Source: Akkermansiaceae bacterium (GTDB lineage Bacteria > Verrucomicrobiota > Verrucomicrobiia > Verrucomicrobiales > Akkermansiaceae). Taken from it: 7,645 nucleotides of DNA. Made by a program: the position numbers and the translations under genes. The DNA lies in NCBI GenBank assembly GCA_903909905.1, contig CAIVXP010000200.1:1-7645 (forward strand), read 5' to 3'. This document shows positions 1 through 6,166 of this stretch, one piece after another. The stretch's first letter is position 1. Each line of letters begins with the position of its first letter. A model generated the notes under the pieces. It worked only from the letters and a program-made list of their open reading frames with translations, was not told the origin of the DNA and did no database searches.

Positions 1-399
1 ACCAGCTTTTTCAAAGCGCTCTTGGTAGGCCCACTGCCATGAGTATTCGAATTTCGCGACATCCTTCGGCTCGTAGTTTGCCGTGTCCATGTAATCGCAG
101 CCGGCGGCGAGGCAGGCATCCATGAGGTGGAGGTCCTGATAGGGCAGCGCGACATTAATCAGCAACTTGGCGCCTGTCTTGCGGATCAGCTCGGCGGTTT
201 CGGCGGAGTTGTCGGCATCGACTTGTGCGGTGTGGATCGTGCGGCCGGTGCGTTGTTGGATCGAATCGGCGATCGCGTCGCACTTCGAGAGCGTGCGGGA
301 GGCGAGGGTGATTTCGCCGAAGACCTCGGGTAGCATGGCGCACTTGTTGGCGACGACACTGCCGACTCCGCCGGCACCGATGATGAGGACTTTGTTCAT
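1..399 (-). CDS. Saccharopine dehydrogenase-like protein, carboxynorspermidine/carboxyspermidine dehydrogenase type (N-terminal part)
   Basis: This gene runs off the left edge of the window; the first 133 codons are present, from an ATG at 399. The protein starts with MNKVLIIGAGGVGSVVANKC, a Rossmann nucleotide-binding glycine motif (GAGGVG at residues 8-13). It continues with LASRTLSKC (about 32-40), AQVDADN (about 58-64), INVALPYQDLHLMDACLAAG (about 81-100), YMDTANYEP and KFEYSWQWAYQERFEKAG at the edge. These blocks are characteristic of the LYS1-like family that includes carboxynorspermidine/carboxyspermidine dehydrogenase. That enzyme reductively condenses aspartate semialdehyde with a diamine, using NADPH, in the alternative route to norspermidine or spermidine. 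It is cytosolic. The gene lies 81 nt downstream of the ABC-F gene on the same strand, so co-transcription is possible but not obvious. No Shine-Dalgarno match precedes the ATG. True saccharopine dehydrogenase is the alternative; the decarboxylase partner is not in view. Confidence 0.85.
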   Translation of the reverse strand, partial: MNKVLIIGAGGVGSVVANKCAMLPEVFGEITLASRTLSKCDAIADSIQQRTGRTIHTAQVDADNSAETAELIRKTGAKLLINVALPYQDLHLMDACLAAGCDYMDTANYEPKDVAKFEYSWQWAYQERFEKAG

Positions 400-480
400 G
401 ATGGAAATGAGGAGGGAAACGCTTGGAATTTTGGCCGTTTGAGCGAGACGCGCCGTATGGTAATGGCGAAGCGGGTGGGG

Positions 481-2463
481 TCAATCCGTGATCCCGAGCT
501 TGGCTTTGACCTTTTCGATTTCGTCGGTGAGCACGCCCCAGCGCGAGTAAGCAGTTTCGAGGGAGTGGGTGATTTTTGAGATGGCGTTGCCTGTTTCGCG
601 GAGTTTTTCCGGTTGGGAAGTGAGTTCCTCGCTGGTGAGTGCGGCGTTGAGCGTGGCTTGAGCGGATTCGAGTTCGGCAATTTTTATTTCGAGGGCAGCG
701 AGTTCGGTTTCGAGTGGCTTGAGCAGCTTGTTGCGTTGATCGCGGGCCTCCGCTTCGGCGCGGCGTTGGTCCTTGCGCGAGACGCCGGGTTGGGTGGTGC
801 TGCGTGAGGTGGGTGCGGATTTGCTCGCGGCTGCGGGCTTGGCGCTTTGGTTTTCTGCTGCGCTTTTCTCCAAGTAATAACTGATGTTGCCGGCAAAGAG
901 CCGGGGCGCTTCGCCGGGGCGAAACTCGAGAGTTTTGCTGACCACCGGATCGAGGAACGAGCGGTTGTGCGATACGATCAGCACGCTGCCGGGGTAGTCG
1001 GCGAGCGCGCGTTGCAGGACATCCTGCGATTGCATGTCGAGGTGGTTGGTCGGCTCGTCGAGGATCAGGAAATTCGCCGGGCGCAGCAGCATGCAAACGA
1101 GGGCCACGCGCGAGCGTTCGCCACCGGAGAGCACGCCGACTTTTTTGAAGACATCGTCGCCGCGGAAAAGAAAGCAGCCGAGAAGGTTGCGGGCGTGAGG
1201 TGCGGATTCGCGCGAGGCCGCGGCTTCGACGGTTTCAAGGACGGTTTTTTGCGGGTCGAGTTCGTCGGCGTGGTTTTGCGAGAAGAACGAGGTCGCGACT
1301 TTGTGACCGAAAGTGTGCGCTCCGCCATCGGGAGTTTCCTGTGCGGTGATGAGTCGGCAGAAGGTTGATTTGCCCGCGCCGTTCGGACCGACGATGGCGA
1401 ATTTTTCGCCCTTGTTGATTTCGAAATCAAAGCCGTCGAAGATGCGTCGAGCGCCGTAATGCTTCGAGGCCTTGTCGAGCTTGGCCACCATGTGGCCGGA
1501 GTTTGGTGGCGGCGGAAATTTGAAATTCATCACCGCATCGTCCAGCTCGGGTGCGGGGATGCGCTCGATTTTTGCGAGCATCTTGATGCGCGATTGCACG
1601 AGCGTCGCCTTGTTGGCGGATGCGCGGAAGCGATCGATGAAGCGTTGGATCTCGGCGATTTCGCGTTGCTGGGATTCGTATTGCTTGCGGTGGGTTTCCT
1701 TGCGGATCACCGACTCGCGTTCGAAGTAGGAAAAATTTCCTGCATACTCCTCGGCGCGGCCGTGTGCGAAGGCGATGGTGCGCGTGCAAAGCGTATCGAG
1801 CAGCCCGCGGTCGTGGGAAATGAGCAGGATCGCGCCGGGGTAGTTGACGAGGTATTGCTCGACCCACACCTGCGTGTCGATATCAAGGTGGTTCGTGGGC
1901 TCGTCGAGCAGCAGGACTTCGGGCTCTTGGAGAAACAGCTTCGCCATCGCGATGCGCATTTGCCAGCCGCCGGAAAACTCGGAGCAGTCGCGGGTGAAAT
2001 CGGCATCCTTGAAGCCGAGGCCCTTGAGCACCGATTCGATGCGCGGCTTCATGCGGGCGGGGTCGGTGGCATCGAGTTGCAACTCGAGCGTGCCGATTTC
2101 CTCAAGCGCCTCGGCGTAGGGCGAGGAACGCGGGTCGAGTTTTTCGAGTTCGTGGGAAAGGCGGTCGATCCTGTCGCGCAGCTCGAGCATTTCGCCGAAG
2201 GCGGATTCTGTTTCCTGCCACAGCGTGCGGCCGCGGACGTGGATCCCTTCCTGCGGCAGATAGCCGTAGCGCGTGCCCTTGGGCGAGTGGATTGCACCTG
2301 AGCTGGGGCGGATGATGCCGGCGACGCATTTCATCAGCGTCGATTTGCCCGCGCCGTTGTGGCCAGCGAAAGCAATGCGCTCGCGGGCCTGCACGGAAAA
2401 GGACAGGTCGTTGAACAACACGCGGGCGCCAAACTCCACGCGTAGTGATTGGACAGAAATCAT
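481..2463 (-). CDS. ABC-F family ATP-binding protein (two ABC domains, C-terminal coiled coil)
   Basis: This 660-residue protein has two ATP-binding cassettes and no membrane segments, the hallmark of ABC-F proteins. These act on the ribosome (translation factors or antibiotic protection), not in transport. Cassette 1 has Walker A GHNGAGKST (34-42), signature SGGWQ (164-168) and Walker B VLLLDEP (183-189) with catalytic E188. Cassette 2 has GPNGAGKST (359-367), SGGER (446-450) and FLILDEP (465-471) with E470. Both Walker B motifs run into TNHLD, typical of the family. The charged linker between the cassettes (about 245-320) contains the family-like stretch FRASANKATLVQSRIKML. After an Ala/Ser-rich hinge (about 535-560), the C-terminus (about 562-658) is a Lys/Glu-rich coiled coil as in Uup/YheS-type members. 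Length is normal. The ATG at 2463 is close to the first conserved residues, so the start is secure although no Shine-Dalgarno is seen. It is divergent from the channel gene. Subfamily cannot be set by eye. Confidence 0.95.
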   Translation of the reverse strand: MISVQSLRVEFGARVLFNDLSFSVQARERIAFAGHNGAGKSTLMKCVAGIIRPSSGAIHSPKGTRYGYLPQEGIHVRGRTLWQETESAFGEMLELRDRIDRLSHELEKLDPRSSPYAEALEEIGTLELQLDATDPARMKPRIESVLKGLGFKDADFTRDCSEFSGGWQMRIAMAKLFLQEPEVLLLDEPTNHLDIDTQVWVEQYLVNYPGAILLISHDRGLLDTLCTRTIAFAHGRAEEYAGNFSYFERESVIRKETHRKQYESQQREIAEIQRFIDRFRASANKATLVQSRIKMLAKIERIPAPELDDAVMNFKFPPPPNSGHMVAKLDKASKHYGARRIFDGFDFEINKGEKFAIVGPNGAGKSTFCRLITAQETPDGGAHTFGHKVATSFFSQNHADELDPQKTVLETVEAAASRESAPHARNLLGCFLFRGDDVFKKVGVLSGGERSRVALVCMLLRPANFLILDEPTNHLDMQSQDVLQRALADYPGSVLIVSHNRSFLDPVVSKTLEFRPGEAPRLFAGNISYYLEKSAAENQSAKPAAASKSAPTSRSTTQPGVSRKDQRRAEAEARDQRNKLLKPLETELAALEIKIAELESAQATLNAALTSEELTSQPEKLRETGNAISKITHSLETAYSRWGVLTDEIEKVKAKLGITD

Positions 2464-2566
2464 CTAGGGCTGCAGATGGCACGGAACGCAGTCAGCGTCA
2501 ATCCCGATGAATCCCCGGGGTTCGTACGATTCGTGCAAAGAAGCGCCTCATATGTAACGAAAATTA

Positions 2567-2590
2567 TCGTCACGAAAATTTTCGTGACGA
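2567..2590. promoter_or_regulatory. Perfect 24-bp palindrome, probable operator between divergent genes
   Basis: The arm TCGTCACGAAAA (2567-2578) is followed directly by its exact reverse complement (2579-2590) with no spacer. A near-direct copy of the left arm, GTAACGAAAATT (2554-2565), matches GTCACGAAAATT (2569-2580) at 11 of 12 positions. Further TTCGT elements lie at 2521 and 2530. The cluster lies in the 155-bp gap between the start codons of the ABC-F gene (-) and the channel gene (+), ending 28 nt before the channel ATG. A spacer-less symmetric site in this place is best explained as a binding site for a dimeric regulator that could control either or both genes. The regulator is not in the window, and no clear -35/-10 pair could be assigned. 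Confidence 0.6.
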
Positions 2591-2618
2591 GTGCCCTTGG
2601 GCGGTTTATTTCCCGTGC

Positions 2619-3284
2619 ATGTCGACGCGCGTCACAGGCAAGCTTGCCGCCGAATTTCTCGGGACCTTCGTCATGGTCTTTGCGGGGACTGGGGCGATTG
2701 TCATCGATCAGGCGCATGGTGGCGTGATCGGTCATGTCGGGGTCGCGCTGACCTTTGGCTTGGTCGTGATGGCGATGATTCACACCTTTGGCGACATCAG
2801 TGGCGCGCACATGAATCCTGCTGTGACATTGGCCTTTGCGGTGGCCGGGCGTTTCCGTTGGTCGGAGATACCGGGGTACATCGTGGTGCAGTTGGCTGGG
2901 GCTTTTGCCGCAAGCGGATTGTTGAAGTTTTTGTTTCCGGCGTCGGTCACCTTAGGAGCGACGCTGCCGGCGGGCTCGGTGGGTCAGGCTTTTGTGCTCG
3001 AGGTCGTGCTGACCGCGATTTTGATGCTGACGATTTTGAGCGTGTCGACGGGTGCGAGAGAGAAGGGGATCACGGCGGCGATTGCGATTGGCGGGGTGGT
3101 TGGGCTGGAGGCGATGTTTGCGGGTCCGGCTTGTGGTGCATCGATGAACCCTGCGCGTTCGTTGGCGCCGGCCGTGCTGAGTGGAAATTTTCAGCACCTG
3201 TGGTTGTATCCGGTCGCGACGGTGTTGGGCGCGATGTTGGCGGTGCCGCTGTGCAGGTTGGTCCACGGCCGATTAGGGCGATGA
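2619..3284 (+). CDS. MIP-family channel protein (aquaporin/NIP-like)
   Basis: This 221-residue hydrophobic protein has the six-helix, two-half-helix layout of major intrinsic proteins in the inner membrane. The two NPA boxes are GAHMNPAVT (62-70, N66) and GASMNPARS (173-181, N177). The early motif AAEFLGTFVMVFAGTGA (10-26) is the usual first helix. The second-half motif FAGPACGASMNPARSLAPA resembles plant NIPs and NIP-like bacterial channels more than AqpZ. Counting from the NPA asparagines, the predicted aromatic/arginine filter is F46 (H2), A165 (H5), A174 (LE1) and R180 (LE2). The Phe and Arg are conventional, but the small residue at H5 replaces the His of water-selective aquaporins, so passage of glycerol or other small neutral solutes is plausible. 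This is an inference. The ATG at 2619 starts just before the conserved helix; no Shine-Dalgarno is visible. It is the only plus-strand gene here, and a palindrome lies just upstream. A GTG-started frame from 2591 covers the same DNA but lacks family similarity. Confidence 0.93.
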   Translation: MSTRVTGKLAAEFLGTFVMVFAGTGAIVIDQAHGGVIGHVGVALTFGLVVMAMIHTFGDISGAHMNPAVTLAFAVAGRFRWSEIPGYIVVQLAGAFAASGLLKFLFPASVTLGATLPAGSVGQAFVLEVVLTAILMLTILSVSTGAREKGITAAIAIGGVVGLEAMFAGPACGASMNPARSLAPAVLSGNFQHLWLYPVATVLGAMLAVPLCRLVHGRLGR

Positions 3285-3318
3285 GACCTTCGCGTCGCTT
3301 TGTCTTGAGCTGAAAAGC

Positions 3319-3333
3319 AGAGCAAAATGCTCT
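3319..3333 (-). terminator. Small hairpin at convergent gene ends, possible weak terminator
   Basis: AGAGCA (3319-3324) and TGCTCT (3328-3333) form a perfect 6-bp stem with a 3-nt loop, in the 74-bp gap between the convergent channel and nrdR-unit genes. Read on the minus strand the stem is followed by GCTTTTC, a short U-rich stretch; on the plus strand the tail is poor. It may end the nrdR transcript, but the stem is short. Confidence 0.35.
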
Positions 3334-3358
3334 AATCTTGTGCCTCGGCATTCGTCTC

Positions 3359-3922
3359 TCAAAGCTGCGCGCCGCGCTCGGCTTGGCCTTCATCGATCGG
3401 GCCGCATCCGCATTTTTGCAGGAAGGCCTCCACCTCCCAGAGCATGCGTTCGCAGTGTTTGTTCCATTTGGCCGAGCCTTGAAGGATCAGCGAGCTTTCG
3501 CGCAGACCGGTGAAATGGATTTTTTCCACGCCGGCGTCGCGCAGTTCGCTGATCTCCGCACGGAGTCGCTCGAAGAACGCGAGTTCGAATCCGTTGCCGG
3601 CCTCGTTGGCGGATTCGACGAGTGAGAGCGTAAGGGGTGGTGCGAGCGGCTTGAGCTCGTCGGCAATTTTCACGCAGCCGATTTTCATGAGCATCTTGCG
3701 CATGCGTTCATAGAGGTCGTTGAGCGTGAGCAGGCGAAGCGTGCATTTCGTTTCGAGGTATTTCACCACGCCGCTGTGGATGTCGTGAACGAAGGGAAAA
3801 TCCTCCTGGTCGGCGGCACGGGCGGCGCGTCGCAGGGCCTCTTCCAGGCAGGAGGTGTCGTAGTCGAAAACCTGATGACGGCCGATTTGCAGTGCTGGGC
3901 GATTGGCGATGAAGGCGATCAC
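3359..3922 (-). CDS. Uncharacterised protein with a divergent ATP-cone-like N-terminal half, downstream of nrdR
   Basis: I do not recognise a named family for this 187-residue protein. It has no signal peptide or membrane segment and looks cytosolic. Residues about 14-90 follow the order of an ATP-cone domain: a short strand turn GRHQVFDYD (14-22), the helix SCLEEALRRAARAAD (24-38), a second helix block HDIHSGVVKYLE (46-57), then LTLNDLYERMRKMLMKIGCVKIADEL (65-90). This parallels the NrdR cone encoded just upstream (LNREKLMSGLIKACE, then RAVEEILTDLH, then NIGAKVMDKLHQIDPVAYVRY), but the KRDG-type nucleotide-contacting turn is not evident. The second half (about 97-170) contains NGFELAFFERLRAEI, GVEKIHFTGL and a closing amphipathic helix, with a CGC motif at 171-173. 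The start is a GTG at 3922; the first in-frame ATG is far inside (residue 74). It begins 16 nt after nrdR stops, so the two are almost surely co-transcribed. The cone assignment is by eye. Confidence 0.8.
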   Translation of the reverse strand: MIAFIANRPALQIGRHQVFDYDTSCLEEALRRAARAADQEDFPFVHDIHSGVVKYLETKCTLRLLTLNDLYERMRKMLMKIGCVKIADELKPLAPPLTLSLVESANEAGNGFELAFFERLRAEISELRDAGVEKIHFTGLRESSLILQGSAKWNKHCERMLWEVEAFLQKCGCGPIDEGQAERGAQL

Positions 3923-3938
3923 GGCTGAGGGCTTGGGT

Positions 3939-4430
3939 TCAGTCTTTGAAAAGTCGGCGTTGGAAGGGGTCGCGGGCGGCGCGGCGCGAGAGGGATTGGA
4001 TTTCCTGGATGAACTCGTTCACGTCGTTGAACTGGCGGTACACCGAAACATAGCGAACATAGGCGACCGGATCGATCTGGTGGAGCTTGTCCATGACCTT
4101 GGCTCCGATGTTGGCCGAGGGAACTTCGCTGGTGTGGTCCTTGTGGAGGTCGGTGAGGATTTCCTCCACCGCGCGGTCGAGGCGGTCCATCGGCACCGGC
4201 CGTTTTTCGCAGGCCTTGATGAGGCCGCTCATCAGCTTCTCCCGGTTGAGAGCCTCGCGAGTGCCATCCTTTTTGACGACCCGCAATTCGGTGCGCTCGA
4301 TCTGCTCGTAGGTCGTGTAACGGTAGCCGCATTGCAGGCATTCGCGGCGGCGGCGAATCGTGGTGCCGTCCTTCGATGATCGGGAATCGAGCACCTTGTC
4401 TTTCTGGGATGCACATTGGACGCAACGCAT
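3939..4430 (-). CDS. nrdR: Transcriptional repressor NrdR
   Basis: NrdR is the zinc-ribbon/ATP-cone repressor of ribonucleotide reductase genes; it senses ATP/dATP through the cone and binds paired NrdR boxes. From the ATG at 4430 the protein has 163 residues, the usual length. The N-terminus MRCVQC with CLQCGYRYTTYE further on supplies the four zinc cysteines C3, C6, C31 and C34. Basic residues RRRREC (27-31) lie in the DNA-binding ribbon. The ATP-cone spans about 49-139, with VVKKDGTREALNREKL at its start and PVAYVRYVSVYRQFND near its end. An in-frame ATG at 4454 would add MRDHHRGY. I prefer 4430 because the family normally starts at M-K/R-C-x-x-C, but neither start has a Shine-Dalgarno match. 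The next gene follows after 16 nt and appears to carry a second cone-like fold. No ribonucleotide reductase gene is in the window. Confidence 0.96.
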   Translation of the reverse strand: MRCVQCASQKDKVLDSRSSKDGTTIRRRRECLQCGYRYTTYEQIERTELRVVKKDGTREALNREKLMSGLIKACEKRPVPMDRLDRAVEEILTDLHKDHTSEVPSANIGAKVMDKLHQIDPVAYVRYVSVYRQFNDVNEFIQEIQSLSRRAARDPFQRRLFKD

Positions 4431-4473
4431 GTAGCCGCGATGATGATCGCGCATATGGTAGGGTCAATCCAAA

Positions 4474-4495
4474 AACTACGGCATATTTAGTAGTT
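4474..4495. promoter_or_regulatory. Interrupted dyad in the nrdR upstream region
   Basis: AACTAC (4474-4479) and its exact inverse GTAGTT (4490-4495) flank a 10-nt AT-rich centre GGCATATTTA. The dyad lies 20-44 nt upstream of the two possible nrdR starts, in the promoter region. It does not resemble the NrdR-box consensus (ACACTATATATTGTGT-like). It could be an operator or chance symmetry of an AT-rich promoter; the arms are only 6 bp. Confidence 0.3.
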
Positions 4496-4513
4496 GATCC
4501 TAAATGATCCGGC

Positions 4514-4656
4514 TTTCCGAAATAATTTTTTTTATTCAGATCCGGAAACGAGTGCTCGAATACAAAGTACAACTCGCCTAAAATCAAAAGGCCTCAACTA
4601 CGAAGCGGGAATGCGGCTTCCGGCTTGCCGGAAATCAGAAACCTCCGCGAAGCGGA
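4514..4656. repeat. Cluster of short inverted repeats between nrdR and tRNA-Cys
   Basis: Three short inverted repeats lie in this 240-bp non-coding stretch. TTTCCG (4514-4519) pairs with CGGAAA (4543-4548), and inside them AATAA (4521-4525) pairs with TTATT (4532-4536) around a T-run. TTCCGG (4618-4623) pairs with CCGGAA (4628-4633) around a CTTG loop. TCCGC (4644-4648) pairs with GCGGA (4652-4656) around GAA. The last one, read on the minus strand, lies just beyond the tRNA 3' end and is followed by GGTTTCTGATTT, so it may help end the tRNA transcript. The block CCGGCTT-CCG recurs (4509-4519 and 4620-4630). No convincing open frame is present. Confidence 0.4.
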
Positions 4657-4695
4657 AATTGGCACAGCCACCGGAGATATAAGGAGCAACGCGAC

Positions 4696-4770
4696 TGGAG
4701 GCGGAGGTGGGAATCGAACCCACGGATGACGGTTTTGCAAACCATTGCCTTACCACTTGGCTACTCCGCC
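4696..4770 (-). tRNA. tRNA-Cys (anticodon GCA)
   Basis: Read on the minus strand, the acceptor stem GGCGGAG (4770-4764) pairs perfectly with CTCCGCC (4706-4700). The D arm is GCC AAGTGGTAA GGC. The anticodon arm is ATGGT-TTGCAAA-ACCGT, giving anticodon GCA (cysteine). The T arm is GTGGG-TTCGAAT-CCCAC. The discriminator base is U (4699), as expected for tRNA-Cys, and the CCA end (4698-4696) is encoded. It lies 47 nt beyond the end of bioA on the same strand. The structure is complete, with no intron or mismatch in the acceptor stem. Confidence 0.97.
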
Positions 4771-4817
4771 TTGCGCTTGTCGCAGGAGCGATTAGTTAGC
4801 GATGGGCGCGGGCTCTG

Positions 4818-6125
4818 TCAACGCGGGATTCGTGAAATCGCCTTGTTCAGGGCGGCGATGGCGTGATCGAGCTCCGTCACGCTGGTGCAAAGTGGCGGCA
4901 TGAGGACGATCGTATCGAGAATGGGGCGTGTAAGGAGTCCGTGATTTCGCGCCTCACGGCAGACCTGTTCGCCGATGCGAGACTCGACAGGGAACTTTGT
5001 GCCATCTATCTGGCGCAGCTCGATGCCGGCGACGAATCCGCATTGGCGGACCTCGTGCACCAGCGGGCGCCTTGCTTTCAAATCGGCGAGACCGGCACGC
5101 AGGTGATCAATTTTGGCAGGGAGCTTTTCGAGGGTTTTTTCGGTTTCGAAAAGTTTAAGACTGGCAAGTGCGGCGGCGCAGCCAAGCGGGTTTGCCGAAA
5201 AACTATGTCCATAGTAGAATGCGCGGTCGGCAGAGCCAAGGAATGCCTCGTACACCTTGCCGGTGGTGAGCGTGGCGGCGAGTGGGAGGTAGCCGCCGGT
5301 GAGGCCCTTGGCGAGGCAGAGGAAATCCGGGATCACGCCTTCCTTTTGGCAGGCAAACATCGCTCCGGTGCGGCCGAAGCCGGTCATGACTTCATCGAGG
5401 ATCAAGTGGATGCCATGCATGTCGCACCATGCGCGCAGTTGCGCCAGCATGCCAGTTGGCCATGGCCGCATTTCGTTGACGCCTTGGATGAGCGGCTCGA
5501 TCACCACGGCTGCGACCTCTTGCAGCTCGCTGTTTGGCAAGCTGCGCAATGTTTCGAGCGAATCGACATGCCTCACGGCGTAGCCGTTGCCTTTGAAGCG
5601 CTCGAAAAACCGGTTCACGCCACCCAGCGATGCCGCGCCGAGCGTGTCGCCGTGATAGCCATCGGCAAAGGCGATGAAGTTTTTTCGTTCGGGCTCACCG
5701 CATTGCTGACGGTATTGCAGCGCGAGCTTCAGAGCGCATTCGACGGCGGTCGAGCCGTCGTCGGAATAAAAGACCCGCTCAAGCGTGTGGGGTGGAAAAA
5801 AGCCGCAAAGTTTTTCCGCGAGCTCGATGGCGGTCGGGTGGGTGAACCCCAAAAACGACACATGCGAAATTTGCTCGAGTTGTTTCGTGATCGCCTCGTT
5901 GATCGCCGGGTGCCCGTGGCCGTGGATGTTCGTCCAGATCGTCGAGTTGCCATCGAGATAGCGTCGACCCTCCGAATCCCAGAGCGACGCACCTTCACCG
6001 CGCACGATTATCAACGGCTCGTGCTCCGGCGCGCACCACTCGGCCTGGCGCGTGAACGGATGCCAGCAGTGCGCTCGGTCGGCCTCAATCCAGCGGCGGG
6101 TGTCATCGCGCATGGAGGCCAGCAT
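4818..6125 (-). CDS. bioA: Adenosylmethionine-8-amino-7-oxononanoate aminotransferase (DAPA synthase)
   Basis: BioA makes 7,8-diaminononanoate from 8-amino-7-oxononanoate in biotin synthesis, a PLP enzyme of the class III aminotransferases in the cytosol. From the ATG at 6125 it has 435 residues, normal for the family. Seen in order: HCWHPFTRQAEW (19-30), RYLDGNSTIWTNIHGHGHP (55-73), the PLP phosphate site SDDGSTAVECALKLA (121-135), YHGDTLGA (157-164), LILDEVMTGFGRTG (241-254, D244), LCLAKGLTGGYLP (269-281, Schiff-base K273), HSFSANPLGC (307-316) and R400 in LTRPILDTIVLMPP. An open frame continues upstream to 6371 but overlaps the DUF1501 gene and encodes low-complexity basic sequence, so it is not used. 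An ATG at 6113 is a second option; the GGGGGATGGG before 6125 is a weak Shine-Dalgarno. Position 63 is Ile where E. coli has Trp52. The gene is 41 nt downstream of the DUF1501 gene. No other bio gene is in view. Confidence 0.93.
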   Translation of the reverse strand: MLASMRDDTRRWIEADRAHCWHPFTRQAEWCAPEHEPLIIVRGEGASLWDSEGRRYLDGNSTIWTNIHGHGHPAINEAITKQLEQISHVSFLGFTHPTAIELAEKLCGFFPPHTLERVFYSDDGSTAVECALKLALQYRQQCGEPERKNFIAFADGYHGDTLGAASLGGVNRFFERFKGNGYAVRHVDSLETLRSLPNSELQEVAAVVIEPLIQGVNEMRPWPTGMLAQLRAWCDMHGIHLILDEVMTGFGRTGAMFACQKEGVIPDFLCLAKGLTGGYLPLAATLTTGKVYEAFLGSADRAFYYGHSFSANPLGCAAALASLKLFETEKTLEKLPAKIDHLRAGLADLKARRPLVHEVRQCGFVAGIELRQIDGTKFPVESRIGEQVCREARNHGLLTRPILDTIVLMPPLCTSVTELDHAIAALNKAISRIPR

Positions 6126-6166
6126 GAACCCATCCCCCGCCGCGGCAAAGCCGAAAGCGGTGGGGT

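Noticed and set aside
155..1096. A 313-codon minus-strand frame overlapping the ABC-F gene end and its downstream gene
   Set aside because: It is an out-of-frame, Arg/Pro/His-rich sequence lying over two genes with clear family motifs.
1459..2301. A 280-codon plus-strand frame opposite the first ABC cassette and linker
   Set aside because: It is the antisense shadow of conserved ABC-F coding sequence with no family features of its own.
2567..2590. The 24-bp palindrome as a transcription terminator
   Set aside because: It lies between two divergent start codons, has no loop and no T-run after it, so it does not fit a terminator.
2591..3313. A GTG-started 240-codon plus frame covering the channel gene
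   Set aside because: The encoded protein is Gly/Arg/Cys-rich without membrane helices; the other frame gives a textbook MIP channel.
4494..4682. A 62-codon plus-strand frame in the nrdR/tRNA gap
   Set aside because: It has no ribosome site, no recognisable motif, and runs through the hairpins and T-run of a non-coding region.
4696..4770. tRNA-Cys as an attachment site of an integrated element
   Set aside because: No integrase gene and no direct repeat of the tRNA 3' end is present in the window, and both sides hold housekeeping genes.
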